DNA of 64,000 bases. Source: Bryoerythrophyllum caledonicum. Lineage: Eukaryota > Streptophyta > Bryopsida > Pottiales > Pottiaceae. Positions 1 to 11,473 of the stretch are shown here, piece by piece. Position numbers and translations under genes: made by a program. Location: positions 15,878,187 through 15,942,186 of the forward strand of contig OZ020525.1 in NCBI GenBank assembly GCA_963971425.1, given 5' to 3'. How positions within the stretch are numbered: the first letter of the stretch is position 1; each line of letters begins with the position of its first letter. The notes under the pieces are model-generated. The model was not told the DNA's origin. It made no database searches and was given only the letters and a program-made list of their open reading frames with translations.

Positions 1-507
1 CTAGAAGATAAGAAGACATGAAGACTCGTGTGTTGTGGCTTGTGGCTTGTTACTCCTAGCCGGATTTGGAGGCTCGTTGTCTTTTTTTTGTTATTCCCAG
101 CCGGATTTGGAGGCTAGTTCTTTTCAATTCTGCTTCGTAAATTTTGTTGCGGCGAAGTGGGGTTGATCACCCACACGGTCGTATTTATGTTGTTCCCACC
201 GGTGAGGCGCGATTGCTGGTCACCGTGGGTTTGAATTTTAGGAGCCAATCTTTCGGACGGTTTCAGCTTGTGGTCTGGCCGTCCCGTTTTACCCGTCCGA
301 GGCCGTGGGTTCTTATCACCTTACCTTTACCCTAAACCCGTTTAGAGCCACCACAAGATAGGCCAACGGGGAGCTGTTTGAAGAGTCGAAGAGATGAAGA
401 TATGAAGATTTGAAAAATTGAAGACACGACTGGACTCTCCTGCCATCTATTCCGGTTGCAGCCAGATTCCCCGTGAATTCTCAAAGCGCTCCCCTCTCTA
501 CACGACA
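1..507 (+). repeat. LTR 1, 3' part only (window starts inside it)
   Basis: Matches the last 507 bases of the complete LTRs at 6636-8949 and downstream. It ends ...CACGACA at 507, followed by TT and the primer-binding site. It contains two copies of AGCCGGATTTGGAGGCT (58-74 and 99-115). At position 409 it has A (as in LTR 3), where LTRs 2 and 4 have G. Confidence 0.9.
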
Positions 508-509
508 TT

Positions 510-527
510 TGGTGCTTCCACTGAGAG
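510..527 (+). promoter_or_regulatory. Primer-binding site, copy 1
   Basis: TGGTGCTTCCACTGAGAG starts two bases after the LTR end, the normal place and first three bases for a tRNA primer site. It would pair with a tRNA whose 3' end is ...CTCAGTGGAAGCACCA, giving an acceptor stem starting GCTTCCA. That looks like a threonine tRNA, from memory and not verified. It is not the initiator-Met site (TGGTATCAGAGC) common in angiosperm elements. Confidence 0.75.
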
Positions 528-545
528 AGCTTTGAGGCAACTGGT

Positions 546-3017
546 GTGGTTGTTGGTATGGGAGACTCCGAAGGAGCTGCCGGTGGCGGTGGAGGACGTA
601 CCGGTGGAGTTCAATTGCCGATGGAGGACATTTTGGGGGCATTGGCCCTGTTCATGGAGCAGCATAGAGCGAATCAAGGTGGACAAGGTGCCACCAAGGC
701 TCTGAAGGCTGTTGTTTCCAAGATTGGAAGGTTCAACGGCAAGAACATTTCCAAATTCTTGCGAATGTACATTTATGAGATGGAGGTGCATCAAGTTGGA
801 GACAATCAAATGATGCACACATTTGACATGGCGGTTGTACCTGATATTCGTGACAGGGTGCAAGAGATTCGAGAGTTGGTCATCTCGTGGGCAAATTTTG
901 TTGAGCGACTTCGAGATGAGTATTTCGATGAAGACTCGGAGAGGATGACCAAGTGATCTTTCTTGGAATGGATTGAGCAACGGCCCGGGAACACTATGGG
1001 TCCCAACGAGTTGTTGAGAGACTTTGAAAAGAAATTTGGCCAGTTACCTTTGGCAGAAAGGCGTCTTCTTGAATCCAGGAAGACTGAGCTTTTCCTTCAA
1101 GCAACTGATGCTGCACTTGAAGACCGACTTCTTCTACTTCTCGGAGATCGGACTACAGAAGGTGGTTTTACAAACGATTGGAGGAGAGTTGAAGAGACAG
1201 TAATTCTTTTGGCCAAACAACGACGTGTGAGGTCAAGAGGAGAAAAAACAAAAATTGATTCTGAGCCTATTCATATACCAAAGTCTCCTAAGGTGTCTTT
1301 TGCTCCATCACCGTCAACGAATCTGGGCTCTACCTCGAAGACCACTAAGACCACGGATGGAAATGCTCTTGATGAACTTATCAAGGGTTTCCGCGAGTTA
1401 AGGGTGGAATTTTGTGAATTGAAGAAAGCCAGAGGAGCTTCATCTTCTCAGCCACCTGAAAGTGCAAGAAAATATTCAAGAAGGTGTGTTTGGTGCAATG
1501 AGGAGATTGATCATAGTCTCAGGGGCTGTGCATCCTACGAAGAGGCACTCAAGAATGTTCTTGTCTTCTACAAAGACGGGAAAATTCACGATGCCTCTAC
1601 TGGCTCTCCAATGGGGACCAATTATGGGAGAGGAGGAATGAAGAAGCTCATGGAAGACAAGACAACAAGATCAAGCTATGTTCAAATGCATGAGACTGAT
1701 TCATATCACATTCAAGTGGATCAACACTCAATTGGTGTTTTCAATGCTCAAAAACAAGTGTTGATGAAGAGAGGAGCTCAAGCCATCAGAAAGGCAACTG
1801 GGTGGGAAGATCCTGTGGATGCAAGTAGCATCATGGCTTTTATGAATGAAGAGAAAGACTATGATGAGTTGCACGCAGCCTCTGTCGAGGAAAAGCGTGT
1901 AAGATTTGATGCTGACGATGGTGTTGAGCCAGAAGCAAAGAGAAGATCTCCGATGCAAAATGAGCCTGCAAAGGAGATGAGAAAGAGGGTTCCTACACGT
2001 TCAAAGCCATCGGACCCTAGTACTGAGCGCCCTAGTGATGCACCATTACCAAAAGAATGGTGGGAGAAGAATAAAGAGAAAGAGAAGGATGGACCAAACA
2101 GGCAATCCAGTGACAGTAAAAGAGGAGAAGAGAAAGGAGACTCCAACAAGGCCAAGGGAAAGGCACCTGCCTATAAGCTTCAGTCAGACATTGAGACTTC
2201 CATTGATCTGAAGGGAGTATTGGAGGAAAGGATTTTGGATGCCAAAATCGAATTCACTTTGAGGGAAGCACTTGGTATAGCCAAGAAAGATTTCCATGAG
2301 CTGATTAGTGACATCATTAAGCGAAAGCGGCAGATGACAGCTGAGACTGTAATGATCAGAGCTTTGGACACTCACATGACCAAAGATGAAGAAACCGAGA
2401 TTGGCGAGGTATTTGCCATGATGAGTGAATCAGTGGTTGAAGAAGAAGAAGATCTTCGGGAGGAAGCGCGAACCTTTGAGTTCTCGTACGATCAAATGAT
2501 GAGGACGGAGAACGAAGAAAGAACGGAGTTTGATTTACCGTTCTGGACTAGGGCCACCACTGAGACGAAGATAAAGCTCGGAGGGGTGGATGACCACATT
2601 TTAGCTCTTGTTGATCATGGTTCTGAGATCAACATTATATCTCGGAGTGTCTATGAAAGGGGCAAATGGCCGATTGATACGGACCATGGGTGGATTATGA
2701 GAGCAGCCAATAGCGGACGGACCCGGCTGCATGGAGCTTGCCCAGCAGTACTCACGAAGATTAGAGATGTGGAGGTTGAGCAAAACTTCTTTGTTCAAAA
2801 CCTTAGCGCCTATCCGATAATTTTGGGCCAACCATTTATCACCGCTTCACGAATGGAGACCAAGGTGTTGGATGACGGGTCTCATTATGCCCGGATTCGA
2901 AGTGTTGATGGAAAGAGGTCAGTGCAGTTCTTAACGGTGAGGCTTGACAATGAGAGGCATCGGCTTCAACTCAGAGAGATCCCTCTACCAACTTCTACGA
3001 ACTTTCCGGATTTCTAA
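546..3017 (+). pseudogene. Gag-protease of array copy 1, broken by a stop at codon 137
   Basis: Same protein as the intact 823-codon reading frame at 17430-19901 (domains described there). Here codon 137 is TGA (954-956) where copy 3 has CGA, a C-to-T change. The frame is therefore split into 546-956 (136 aa) and a downstream part that continues to 3017. Copy 1 also has A at 2763, giving Arg where copies 2 and 3 have Gly near the protease core. The truncated product would lack the zinc knuckle and the protease. Confidence 0.9.
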
Positions 3018-3031
3018 AGGGCACACGTGGG

Positions 3032-6000
3032 ATGTGGGGATCCACGGGTGCTAAGGGAATTAAGATTGGCGAGTTCCCCAATGTACACACCAACATTAGG
3101 TGTGGATTTTTAAGTGTGACAGAGTGCGGCTTTGTGAGCTTTACGGGTGTCAAAGATTTGGACCCTGTATATAGAAAATTTGTGAAAAAGATGGAGAAAA
3201 ATCTAAAAAAGATGAAGGTTTTAGAAGAAGATGAGACTATTTCTGGTATTTATGAAGAGAATGGAATGCCAGATGATATCTTGCAGACTTTGCAAGATCT
3301 AAAAACAAACACGGATGCGGAGGGAGCTACTCATTGCTTTGTCAATGTGCATACAAGTGCAATGTATCATGAGATTTCCACAGCAATAACAAGCTTTGAT
3401 AGTTCAAGAATTGATGGGCAGAGACCGGAAGCTTCAGTTCATACAAGATACAAGACTGTGGCCAAGAAGGTGAAGCCAGTGGCTACTCAGCTACCACCTG
3501 ACACTGATGATCATATCAGACAAGCTGAGAAAGAGCCAAGTTTGAGAGAAGCAAGGAGGATTGGACACAAGTTCACCAAAGAGACTTTGGCAAACTTGAA
3601 GATTGGTGGAGATGATTTTTTAACTGAGCCGGAGAAGAAGAAATTTCAAGATATGCTTTCGAAGCATGGAAAGGCCTTTGCTTCTTCGCCAGATGAGATT
3701 GGATGTGTACATCCAACTATTGTGGCACCAATGGTTATTTTTACGGTACCGCATGTACCATGGGATTTGAAGCCTATACCTGTGCCTAGAGCTCTACTTC
3801 CGAAGCTTGTAGAGTTGCTCAAAGAAAAGACACGCATGGGCATACTTGAACCTTCAATGGCTCCATATTCAAATCGATGGTTCACAGTGCCAAAGAAATC
3901 GGGAGCATTGAGGTTCATTCAAGATATGCAGCCAGCAAATGGAGTGACAATCAGAAACAAGGGCTCAGGGCCTATTGTTGATGAAGTAGCTGAAGCATTT
4001 GAGGGGCATGCAATTTATTCCATTGGAGATCTATACTCTGGTTATGATCAATTTCAACTAGCTGCTGAGAGCAGAGATTTAACAACCATGAAGACTCCAC
4101 TTGGATTAGTGCGCATGTGTACATTGCCTCAAGGTGCTACCAACTCGGTGGCACATATGTAGAGCGCCATGAATCAAATCCTAAGAGACTTTGTGCCTGA
4201 GAAAACCATACCTTTTGTGGATGACATTCCCATGAAGGGGTGCGAGGAGAAAGGAAGAGACTTAACCATTCAAGATGATGGTTGCAGAGCCTTTGTGAGT
4301 AATCATATTGAAGATGTAGCCAAAATCTTGAACAAATTGGAGGAGGTCAATTTGACTCTCTCCATTGAGAAGTCCAAGTTTGGGGTTGATGAGATTTTGG
4401 TGGTTGGACACTTATGTGGTTCTTATGGAAGAAAACCTAACCCTGAGAAGGTGGATGCTATTGGGAGAATGAAGGCCTGTAGCAATATCACTGAAGTAAA
4501 GAGGTTTTTAGGAGCATGCGTTTTCTATCAAATTTGGATCCCTCATTTTGCTCATATATCAGAACCTCTTTACAAGCTATTGCGCAAGAGAAACAAATTT
4601 GTTTGGCAGCGTGAGCAAGACCGAGCTATGATGGAGCTGAAGAGAATCTTGGAATCACCATCGGTTCTTAAACAAGTGAGTTATACTTGTGGAAGACCGG
4701 TGATTGTAACTGTTGATACGAATCCAATTGCAATTGGATGGGCTGTTGGACAGGATGATGAAGAAGGGAATAGATTTGCTATCCGATTTAGAGCAAGGAT
4801 CTTGACAGAGCGGCAGAGGGTTTACCCACAAGTAAAAAGAGAACTTTGGGGTGCCCTTACTGCTCTAAAAGCGGACAGAAACTACTTGATTGGTGCGGAG
4901 GTAGTTTTAGAAACTGACTGCTTGCCTTTGCTGGGGATGATAACAAATTGTTCTTCACCAGACATTGCGATGCTGCGCTGGATAGCCTACATCAAGTCTT
5001 TGAACCCTGTTCTTGTTCACATTGAAGGCAGAAAGAATTCTGTAGCGGATATGTTGTCTAGAGCAAGGTATTTCAATGAAGAAGAGATGATGGCTTATGA
5101 ACATGGTGAAGAATTGTTACACGGAGGCTATGTGATGAACATAGATGGTGAAAGTTCGTCTACTAGAGCATTGCCTTTCAAGTCTGAGTTGTACGAAGGA
5201 AAGCTGAGAGATATTGGGCTCTACTTGAGCACAATGGAGCGACAAAGAAGTTGGATGGATAAGACATTCAAAGACATCAGACATCAGTCTTATGGATATC
5301 TGTTGAAAGATGGATTTCTATGGAAGAGGGCAAAAAGAGCTAGTGAAGTGCCGTTAAGAGTAGTGGGAGACTCTGAAACCAAGACCCAAGTTCTACAAGA
5401 GTTTCATGATACACTTTGGGCTGGTCACAGAGGAGTGTGGGCCACGTATACAAAAATTAAAGAGAGATATTGGTGGAAAGGGCTATATAAAGATGTTGAA
5501 GAGTATGTAGCTTCCTGTGCAGTATGCCAATTACAATCCAAGGTGCGGCACAGAGACGAATTACATCCCACTTACCCCGTTGCAATCCATTTTCAATGGA
5601 TGATTGATTTGGTTGCCATGCCAAGTGCAATGTGGGGAATGAGATACCTTGTTTTGGCCCGGGAAGAGCTCTCAAACTTTGTCGAAGGAAGGGCTTTGAG
5701 GACCAAGGCAACAGAGAATGTGTGCCGATTTATACTTGAAGACATTTTTAGTCGGTATGGGAGTATTGGTCGGATGAGAGCTGACAGAGGAGAATTGAAT
5801 GCTAGTGAAGCCAAAGAATTCTTCAAGCGATATGGTGTGCAGTTGAAGCTGACTACGGCTTACAATCCTGAGGCCAACGGCAAAATTGAGAGAGGTCATC
5901 CTCCAATCATTCATGCTCTAGTCAAGGCCTGCAAAGGAAAACCTAGTGTGTGGCCGAAACTACTTCCATTTGCTCTATGGGCTGATAGAACCACACATAG

Positions 6001-6592
6001 TACTGTGACTGGTTACATGCCTGTGGAGCTTATGCATGGTCAGAAGCCAATGATGCCAGGGGAAGCAAACATTCCTACAGGGATGTTTCTTTCATGGGAG
6101 GACGGAATTACCAGAGAAAGGTTGTTAGAACTTCGCATTCAACAACTTGAAAGATTGCCTGAGGACCTGGAGGTGGCATTGGAAAAATTTAAGACTGCAA
6201 GGCTTAGCAACAAAGAGCGCTTTGACAAAACACACCGGCTGAGGGTGAAGAAAATTGAAGAAGGTGATTGGGTACTTGTCTTTGATAGTACCTTGGAACA
6301 CCAATACAGTACAATGCGTAAATTTGCCAAAAGATGGTTTGGACCCTATGTTGTGGTCAAAGTCTATGAAAATGGCACTTATTCACTTCGGGAATTAGAC
6401 GGGACTCTTCTGCGTGTACCAATAGCTGGAAAGAGGATCAAAGCATTCAGAAGAAGAGATGGCAGATTCAATGATGAGGACTTGAATAGCTTCATGATCC
6501 CAGACCAAGATACAGAGGAAGATGAGACCGAAGAAGATCATGAAACATTCGAAGATGCACTACACGATCACCAAGATAATGAAGAGCCCTGA
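3032..6592 (+). pseudogene. Pol (RT, RNase H, integrase) of array copy 1, interrupted by an amber codon in RT
   Basis: Frame is -1 relative to gag and is open from 2954, so it overlaps the end of gag (stop 3015-3017). The first methionine is at 3032. RT motif A has Asp333 (GDLYSGYDQF), and motif B reads LPQGATNS. Then TAG at 4160-4162 interrupts the frame, and the same frame continues at 4163 with the catalytic FVDD 20 codons later. In the 807-aa second segment (M at 4169), RNase H has D183, E225, D250 and D294. The integrase zinc site is H413, H420, C450 and C453. The integrase catalytic triad is D480, D539 and E574, with 34 residues between the last two. A GPY module (GPY at 725-727) follows. 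No chromodomain is seen; the tail is acidic. Confidence 0.93.
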
Positions 6593-6623
6593 GTTTGGCA
6601 CATACCAGAGGATGTGCAGGTTT

Positions 6624-6635
6624 AGAGGAGGTGAA
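6624..6635 (+). promoter_or_regulatory. Polypurine tract, copy 1
   Basis: AGAGGAGGTGAA (one T) lies directly before TGTCCTG, the proposed LTR start. It is the expected plus-strand priming site. Identical tracts are at 15066-15077 and 23508-23519. Confidence 0.65.
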
Positions 6636-6644
6636 TGTCCTGAT

Positions 6645-6674
6645 GTAAATATTTTCAGTGTATAAAATATTTAC
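6645..6674 (+). promoter_or_regulatory. Hairpin with embedded TATA-like box at the LTR 5' end
   Basis: GTAAATATTTT and AAAATATTTAC form a perfect 11-bp stem around an 8-base loop. TATAAAAT at 6661-6668 sits in the loop and 3' arm. The same sequence is at 15087-15116 and 23529-23558. It may be a promoter, a 3'-processing signal for the upstream copy, or both; the sequence alone does not decide. Confidence 0.5.
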
Positions 6675-6724
6675 TTGTTTACCTTTTTAGAAAGATCTTT
6701 GATTAGAAGGACGAAAGTTATTGG

Positions 6725-6778
6725 TGACGCTTCCAGTAGCTTCAAGGTGACGCTTATTGCTCATGGAATTGTTTAAAA
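6725..6778 (+). promoter_or_regulatory. Candidate LTR promoter: paired TGACG motifs and TTTAAAA box
   Basis: GGTGACGCTT occurs twice, at 6723-6732 and 6746-6755, exactly 23 bp apart. TTTAAAA follows at 6772-6778, and the first ATG of the LTR ORF is at 6865. Paired TGACG motifs are the core of plant as-1-type elements bound by TGA-class bZIP factors and occur in some plant retrotransposon LTRs. The spacing here is wider than in classical as-1. Repeated at 15167-15220 and 23609-23662. Confidence 0.35.
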
Positions 6779-6864
6779 GGCGAAAGCCGTAAACAATATT
6801 CACCAATTCGAAGTATTCCTTTACGTTCTTAGAGTTTGCGTTTGGATTTGAAGTTCGAACTAAT

Positions 6865-7323
6865 ATGTCGAACTGGAGGGTTTTTATGGAGTCACAAGAT
6901 CTAGAGTCTGAACCGGAGGAAGATTTACAGCTTTCCTTGTCTCAGTTGCCAATTCAACCATCCCACCCGGCGGTTTCTTCACCATTGTCATTTCACCCGC
7001 AAGATGAAGCTGGATCTTCTCGTCCGCTAAAGCAGCCTCGTGTTGAGCAGCGTTGGCATGGTAATCTCCAAAAGGACGCGCGTATTTTAGTAATCTTACT
7101 TCAAACTGGATGTGTTGAACCGGGCACCCGTGAAGTGACATTTGAAGGCAGTTTCGAGGGCCTGAACGAAGACCATTATTTCTGTATACCTAGGCCAATC
7201 GAGCTAAGCACTGGCCACCATCGTTGGTTAGAAGGGCCAGTGAATCCTTTGACAAAGACTCAACGTGCAGATTACATTGCAAGTACTATCAAGCGCATCC
7301 TCAAGTTCTTGCAGATGGAGTAG
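6865..7323 (+). CDS. 152-aa ORF inside LTR 2, function unknown
   Basis: I do not recognise this protein. The N-terminal 60 residues are acidic, then Ser/Pro/Gln-rich (low complexity). The C-terminal 90 residues look folded: a basic/aromatic stretch from RWHGNLQKDAR, a Cys-Val-Glu-Pro turn, and a helical end (ASTIKRILKFLQME). There are no cysteine clusters, transmembrane segments or catalytic motifs. It lies 273 bases after pol and inside the proposed LTR, downstream of TGACG motifs and a TTTAAAA box, so it could be the first ORF on the LTR transcript. It is intact and identical in all three full LTRs, although the array is too young for this to prove selection. If the LTR actually begins later, it would be an internal ORF 3' of pol. 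Confidence 0.5.
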   Translation: MSNWRVFMESQDLESEPEEDLQLSLSQLPIQPSHPAVSSPLSFHPQDEAGSSRPLKQPRVEQRWHGNLQKDARILVILLQTGCVEPGTREVTFEGSFEGLNEDHYFCIPRPIELSTGHHRWLEGPVNPLTKTQRADYIASTIKRILKFLQME

Positions 7324-8951
7324 CACTGTTCTTTGACTTTAGTTTTTACCTCTACTTGTTTTTTATTGAAACTTTGTACTAAATTTTTGTGTTTTGTGTT
7401 TCATTTGAATGTTAAAAGTTAAAAGATGGTAGATAGAGGGTAGTTTACCTCCTAGTTAGAACTCTAAAGGTTTGTTGACCTTTAAAGATAAGTAGATACT
7501 TATCTTTTGAGTTTTCCTAGAGCCAATGGGTGTTTTGAGGCCCATGTGATATGCACATGGGCTGATCTTATCCACCTTAGGGGTCTAGAGGGTAGGTAGG
7601 CATCTTCTCTCTCCCTCCTAGTCGGGTTTTGGGGGAAAAAGGAGTTAGTGTGCTTTGAGAGAAAGTGTGTGTGTGTGTGTAGAGAGCCGAGAGTTTGATG
7701 GGCGAGAACTCTGGTTGTAAGCAATTTTTTTGAATGAAATTTTGAGGATTTCTTCCTCTTTGAGATGCGCTTCCAGAGAGATTATTTTCGCTTGATTTGG
7801 AGTTGTGGGCAAAAAGTTACAAGCGTGTGAGTGGAGGAGGGTCTGCTGCCACCCAACGAAGAGGAGCAGAGATTCGGGCGGCCACCAAAGTTTGTAGTTT
7901 TTGCGTCTTTCTTTGAAAATTTCAGGAATTATAGAACTTTTGTTTTGCTTTCCATAAACTTATCATTCAAGTTGATTAGAGTTGAATTGCAAAAGTTATA
8001 AAGGTTTGAAATTGTGAAGACCCGAGGCCATCCATTGAGAGGGCAGAGGTTTCAACAAGCCATAACTTTTGGACAGTAGTTTAGAATGGTTTGAGATTTG
8101 GAAGGTGTGTGCACCATTGTTATAGCTCTCCAAAAAGCTATTACAATTAAGATTTGGAGTTTTGAAGAAGAAGTTATGAGCGATTGAATTTTTGGAAGGG
8201 CGGAACTTTGAACTCACATAACTTTCGGACAGTAGTTTAGAATGATTTGAAATTTGGAGGAGTGTTAGTTATTTGTGTTAGCTTTCCAGAAAGTTATTAA
8301 ACTTAGTAGTTGGAGTTTTGAGTCATCTGTGGCACTTGTTTGAAGGTTACAGCCTTGATGGAAATTTTTCCATTGTGTTTTTGAACATTTCTTTTGAGTT
8401 TCTTAGTGTTTTTGAACACTTGAAGACTTGAAGACTTGAAGACTAGAAGATAAGAAGACATGAAGACTCGTGTGTTGTGGCTTGTGGCTTGTTACTCCTA
8501 GCCGGATTTGGAGGCTCGTTGTCTTTTTTTTGTTATTCCCAGCCGGATTTGGAGGCTAGTTCTTTTCAATTCTGCTTCGTAAATTTTGTTGCGGCGAAGT
8601 GGGGTTGATCACCCACACGGTCGTATTTATGTTGTTCCCACCGGTGAGGCGCGATTGCTGGTCACCGTGGGTTTGAATTTTAGGAGCCAATCTTTCGGAC
8701 GGTTTCAGCTTGTGGTCTGGCCGTCCCGTTTTACCCGTCCGAGGCCGTGGGTTCTTATCACCTTACCTTTACCCTAAACCCGTTTAGAGCCACCACAAGA
8801 TAGGCCAACGGGGAGCTGTTTGAAGAGTCGAAGAGATGAAGATATGAAGATTTGAAGAATTGAAGACACGACTGGACTCTCCTGCCATCTATTCCGGTTG
8901 CAGCCAGATTCCCCGTGAATTCTCAAAGCGCTCCCCTCTCTACACGACATT

Positions 8952-8969
8952 TGGTGCTTCCACTGAGAG
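8952..8969 (+). promoter_or_regulatory. Primer-binding site, copy 2
   Basis: Identical to the site at 510-527, two bases after the LTR 2 end. Confidence 0.75.
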
Positions 8970-8987
8970 AGCTTTGAGGCAACTGGT

Positions 8988-11459
8988 GTGGTTGTTGGTA
9001 TGGGAGACTCCGAAGGAGCTGCCGGTGGCGGTGGAGGACGTACCGGTGGAGTTCAATTGCCGATGGAGGACATTTTGGGGGCATTGGCCCTGTTCATGGA
9101 GCAGCATAGAGCGAATCAAGGTGGACAAGGTGCCACCAAGGCTCTGAAGGCTGTTGTTTCCAAGATTGGAAGGTTCAACGGCAAGAACATTTCCAAATTC
9201 TTGCGAATGTACATTTATGAGATGGAGGTGCATCAAGTTGGAGACAATCAAATGATGCACACATTTGACATGGCGGTTGTACCTGATATTCGTGACAGGG
9301 TGCAAGAGATTCGAGAGTTGGTCATCTCGTGGGCAAATTTTGTTGAGCGACTTCGAGATGAGTATTTCGATGAAGACTCGGAGAGGATGACCAAGTGATC
9401 TTTCTTGGAATGGATTGAGCAACGGCCCGGGAACACTATGGGTCCCAACGAGTTGTTGAGAGACTTTGAAAAGAAATTTGGCCAGTTACCTTTGGCAGAA
9501 AGGCGTCTTCTTGAATCCAGGAAGACTGAGCTTTTCCTTCAAGCAACTGATGCTGCACTTGAAGACCGACTTCTTCTACTTCTCGGAGATCGGACTACAG
9601 AAGGTGGTTTTACAAACGATTGGAGGAGAGTTGAAGAGACAGTAATTCTTTTGGCCAAACAACGACGTGTGAGGTCAAGAGGAGAAAAAACAAAAATTGA
9701 TTCTGAGCCTATTCATATACCAAAGTCTCCTAAGGTGTCTTTTGCTCCATCACCGTCAACGAATCTGGGCTCTACCTCGAAGACCACTAAGACCACGGAT
9801 GGAAATGCTCTTGATGAACTTATCAAGGGTTTCCGCGAGTTAAGGGTGGAATTTTGTGAATTGAAGAAAGCCAGAGGAGCTTCATCTTCTCAGCCACCTG
9901 AAAGTGCAAGAAAATATTCAAGAAGGTGTGTTTGGTGCAATGAGGAGATTGATCATAGTCTCAGGGGCTGTGCATCCTACGAAGAGGCACTCAAGAATGT
10001 TCTTGTCTTCTACAAAGACGGGAAAATTCACGATGCCTCTACTGGCTCTCCAATGGGGACCAATTATGGGAGAGGAGGAATGAAGAAGCTCATGGAAGAC
10101 AAGACAACAAGATCAAGCTATGTTCAAATGCATGAGACTGATTCATATCACATTCAAGTGGATCAACACTCAATTGGTGTTTTCAATGCTCAAAAACAAG
10201 TGTTGATGAAGAGAGGAGCTCAAGCCATCAGAAAGGCAACTGGGTGGGAAGATCCTGTGGATGCAAGTAGCATCATGGCTTTTATGAATGAAGAGAAAGA
10301 CTATGATGAGTTGCACGCAGCCTCTGTCGAGGAAAAGCGTGTAAGATTTGATGCTGACGATGGTGTTGAGCCAGAAGCAAAGAGAAGATCTCCGATGCAA
10401 AATGAGCCTGCAAAGGAGATGAGAAAGAGGGTTCCTACACGTTCAAAGCCATCGGACCCTAGTACTGAGCGCCCTAGTGATGCACCATTACCAAAAGAAT
10501 GGTGGGAGAAGAATAAAGAGAAAGAGAAGGATGGACCAAACAGGCAATCCAGTGACAGTAAAAGAGGAGAAGAGAAAGGAGACTCCAACAAGGCCAAGGG
10601 AAAGGCACCTGCCTATAAGCTTCAGTCAGACATTGAGACTTCCATTGATCTGAAGGGAGTATTGGAGGAAAGGATTTTGGATGCCAAAATCGAATTCACT
10701 TTGAGGGAAGCACTTGGTATAGCCAAGAAAGATTTCCATGAGCTGATTAGTGACATCATTAAGCGAAAGCGGCAGATGACAGCTGAGACTGTAATGATCA
10801 GAGCTTTGGACACTCACATGACCAAAGATGAAGAAACCGAGATTGGCGAGGTATTTGCCATGATGAGTGAATCAGTGGTTGAAGAAGAAGAAGATCTTCG
10901 GGAGGAAGCGCGAACCTTTGAGTTCTCGTACGATCAAATGATGAGGACGGAGAACGAAGAAAGAACGGAGTTTGATTTACCGTTCTGGACTAGGGCCACC
11001 ACTGAGACGAAGATAAAGCTCGGAGGGGTGGATGACCACATTTTAGCTCTTGTTGATCATGGTTCTGAGATCAACATTATATCTCGGAGTGTCTATGAAA
11101 GGGGCAAATGGCCGATTGATACGGACCATGGGTGGATTATGAGAGCAGCCAATAGCGGACGGACCCGGCTGCATGGAGCTTGCCCAGCAGTACTCACGAA
11201 GATTGGAGATGTGGAGGTTGAGCAAAACTTCTTTGTTCAAAACCTTAGCGCCTATCCGATAATTTTGGGCCAACCATTTATCACCGCTTCACGAATGGAG
11301 ACCAAGGTGTTGGATGACGGGTCTCATTATGCCCGGATTCGAAGTGTTGATGGAAAGAGGTCAGTGCAGTTCTTAACGGTGAGGCTTGACAATGAGAGGC
11401 ATCGGCTTCAACTCAGAGAGATCCCTCTACCAACTTCTACGAACTTTCCGGATTTCTAA
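8988..11459 (+). pseudogene. Gag-protease of array copy 2, broken by the same stop as copy 1
   Basis: TGA at 9396-9398 replaces the CGA of copy 3 at codon 137, exactly as in copy 1. Like copy 1 it keeps Gly at the GQG site near residue 47 and Lys in RGEKTK near residue 234, where copy 3 has Ser and Glu. It has G at the site equivalent to 2763, like copy 3. Copies 1 and 2 therefore descend from one already-mutated unit. Confidence 0.9.
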
Positions 11460-11473
11460 AGGGCACACGTGGG

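Larger units (their letters stand above)
6636..8949 (+). repeat. LTR 2 (complete, about 2314 bp), shared by array copies 1 and 2
   Basis: The right end is certain (CACGACA, then TT and the primer site). The left end is inferred from a polypurine tract and from terminal inverted bases TGTCCTG...CACGACA (6 of 7 match). Because units share LTRs, the left boundary cannot be confirmed by comparing two LTRs of one element. Inside are a 152-codon ORF (6865-7323), a (GT)n run near 7667, a diverged duplication (8061-8216 against 8217-8330), GAAGACTT repeats near 8420, and the paired AGCCGGATTTGGAGGCT motif. A long LTR that carries an ORF is unusual. Confidence 0.75.

Noticed and set aside
144..335. 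63-codon frame in each LTR near its 3' end, and the 95-codon frame across the LTR/internal junction
   Set aside because: No domain, and it overlaps the LTR end and primer site; repetition only reflects the array.
498..980. 160-codon minus-strand frame repeated in all three array copies
   Set aside because: Antisense shadow of gag; its conservation reflects the young array.
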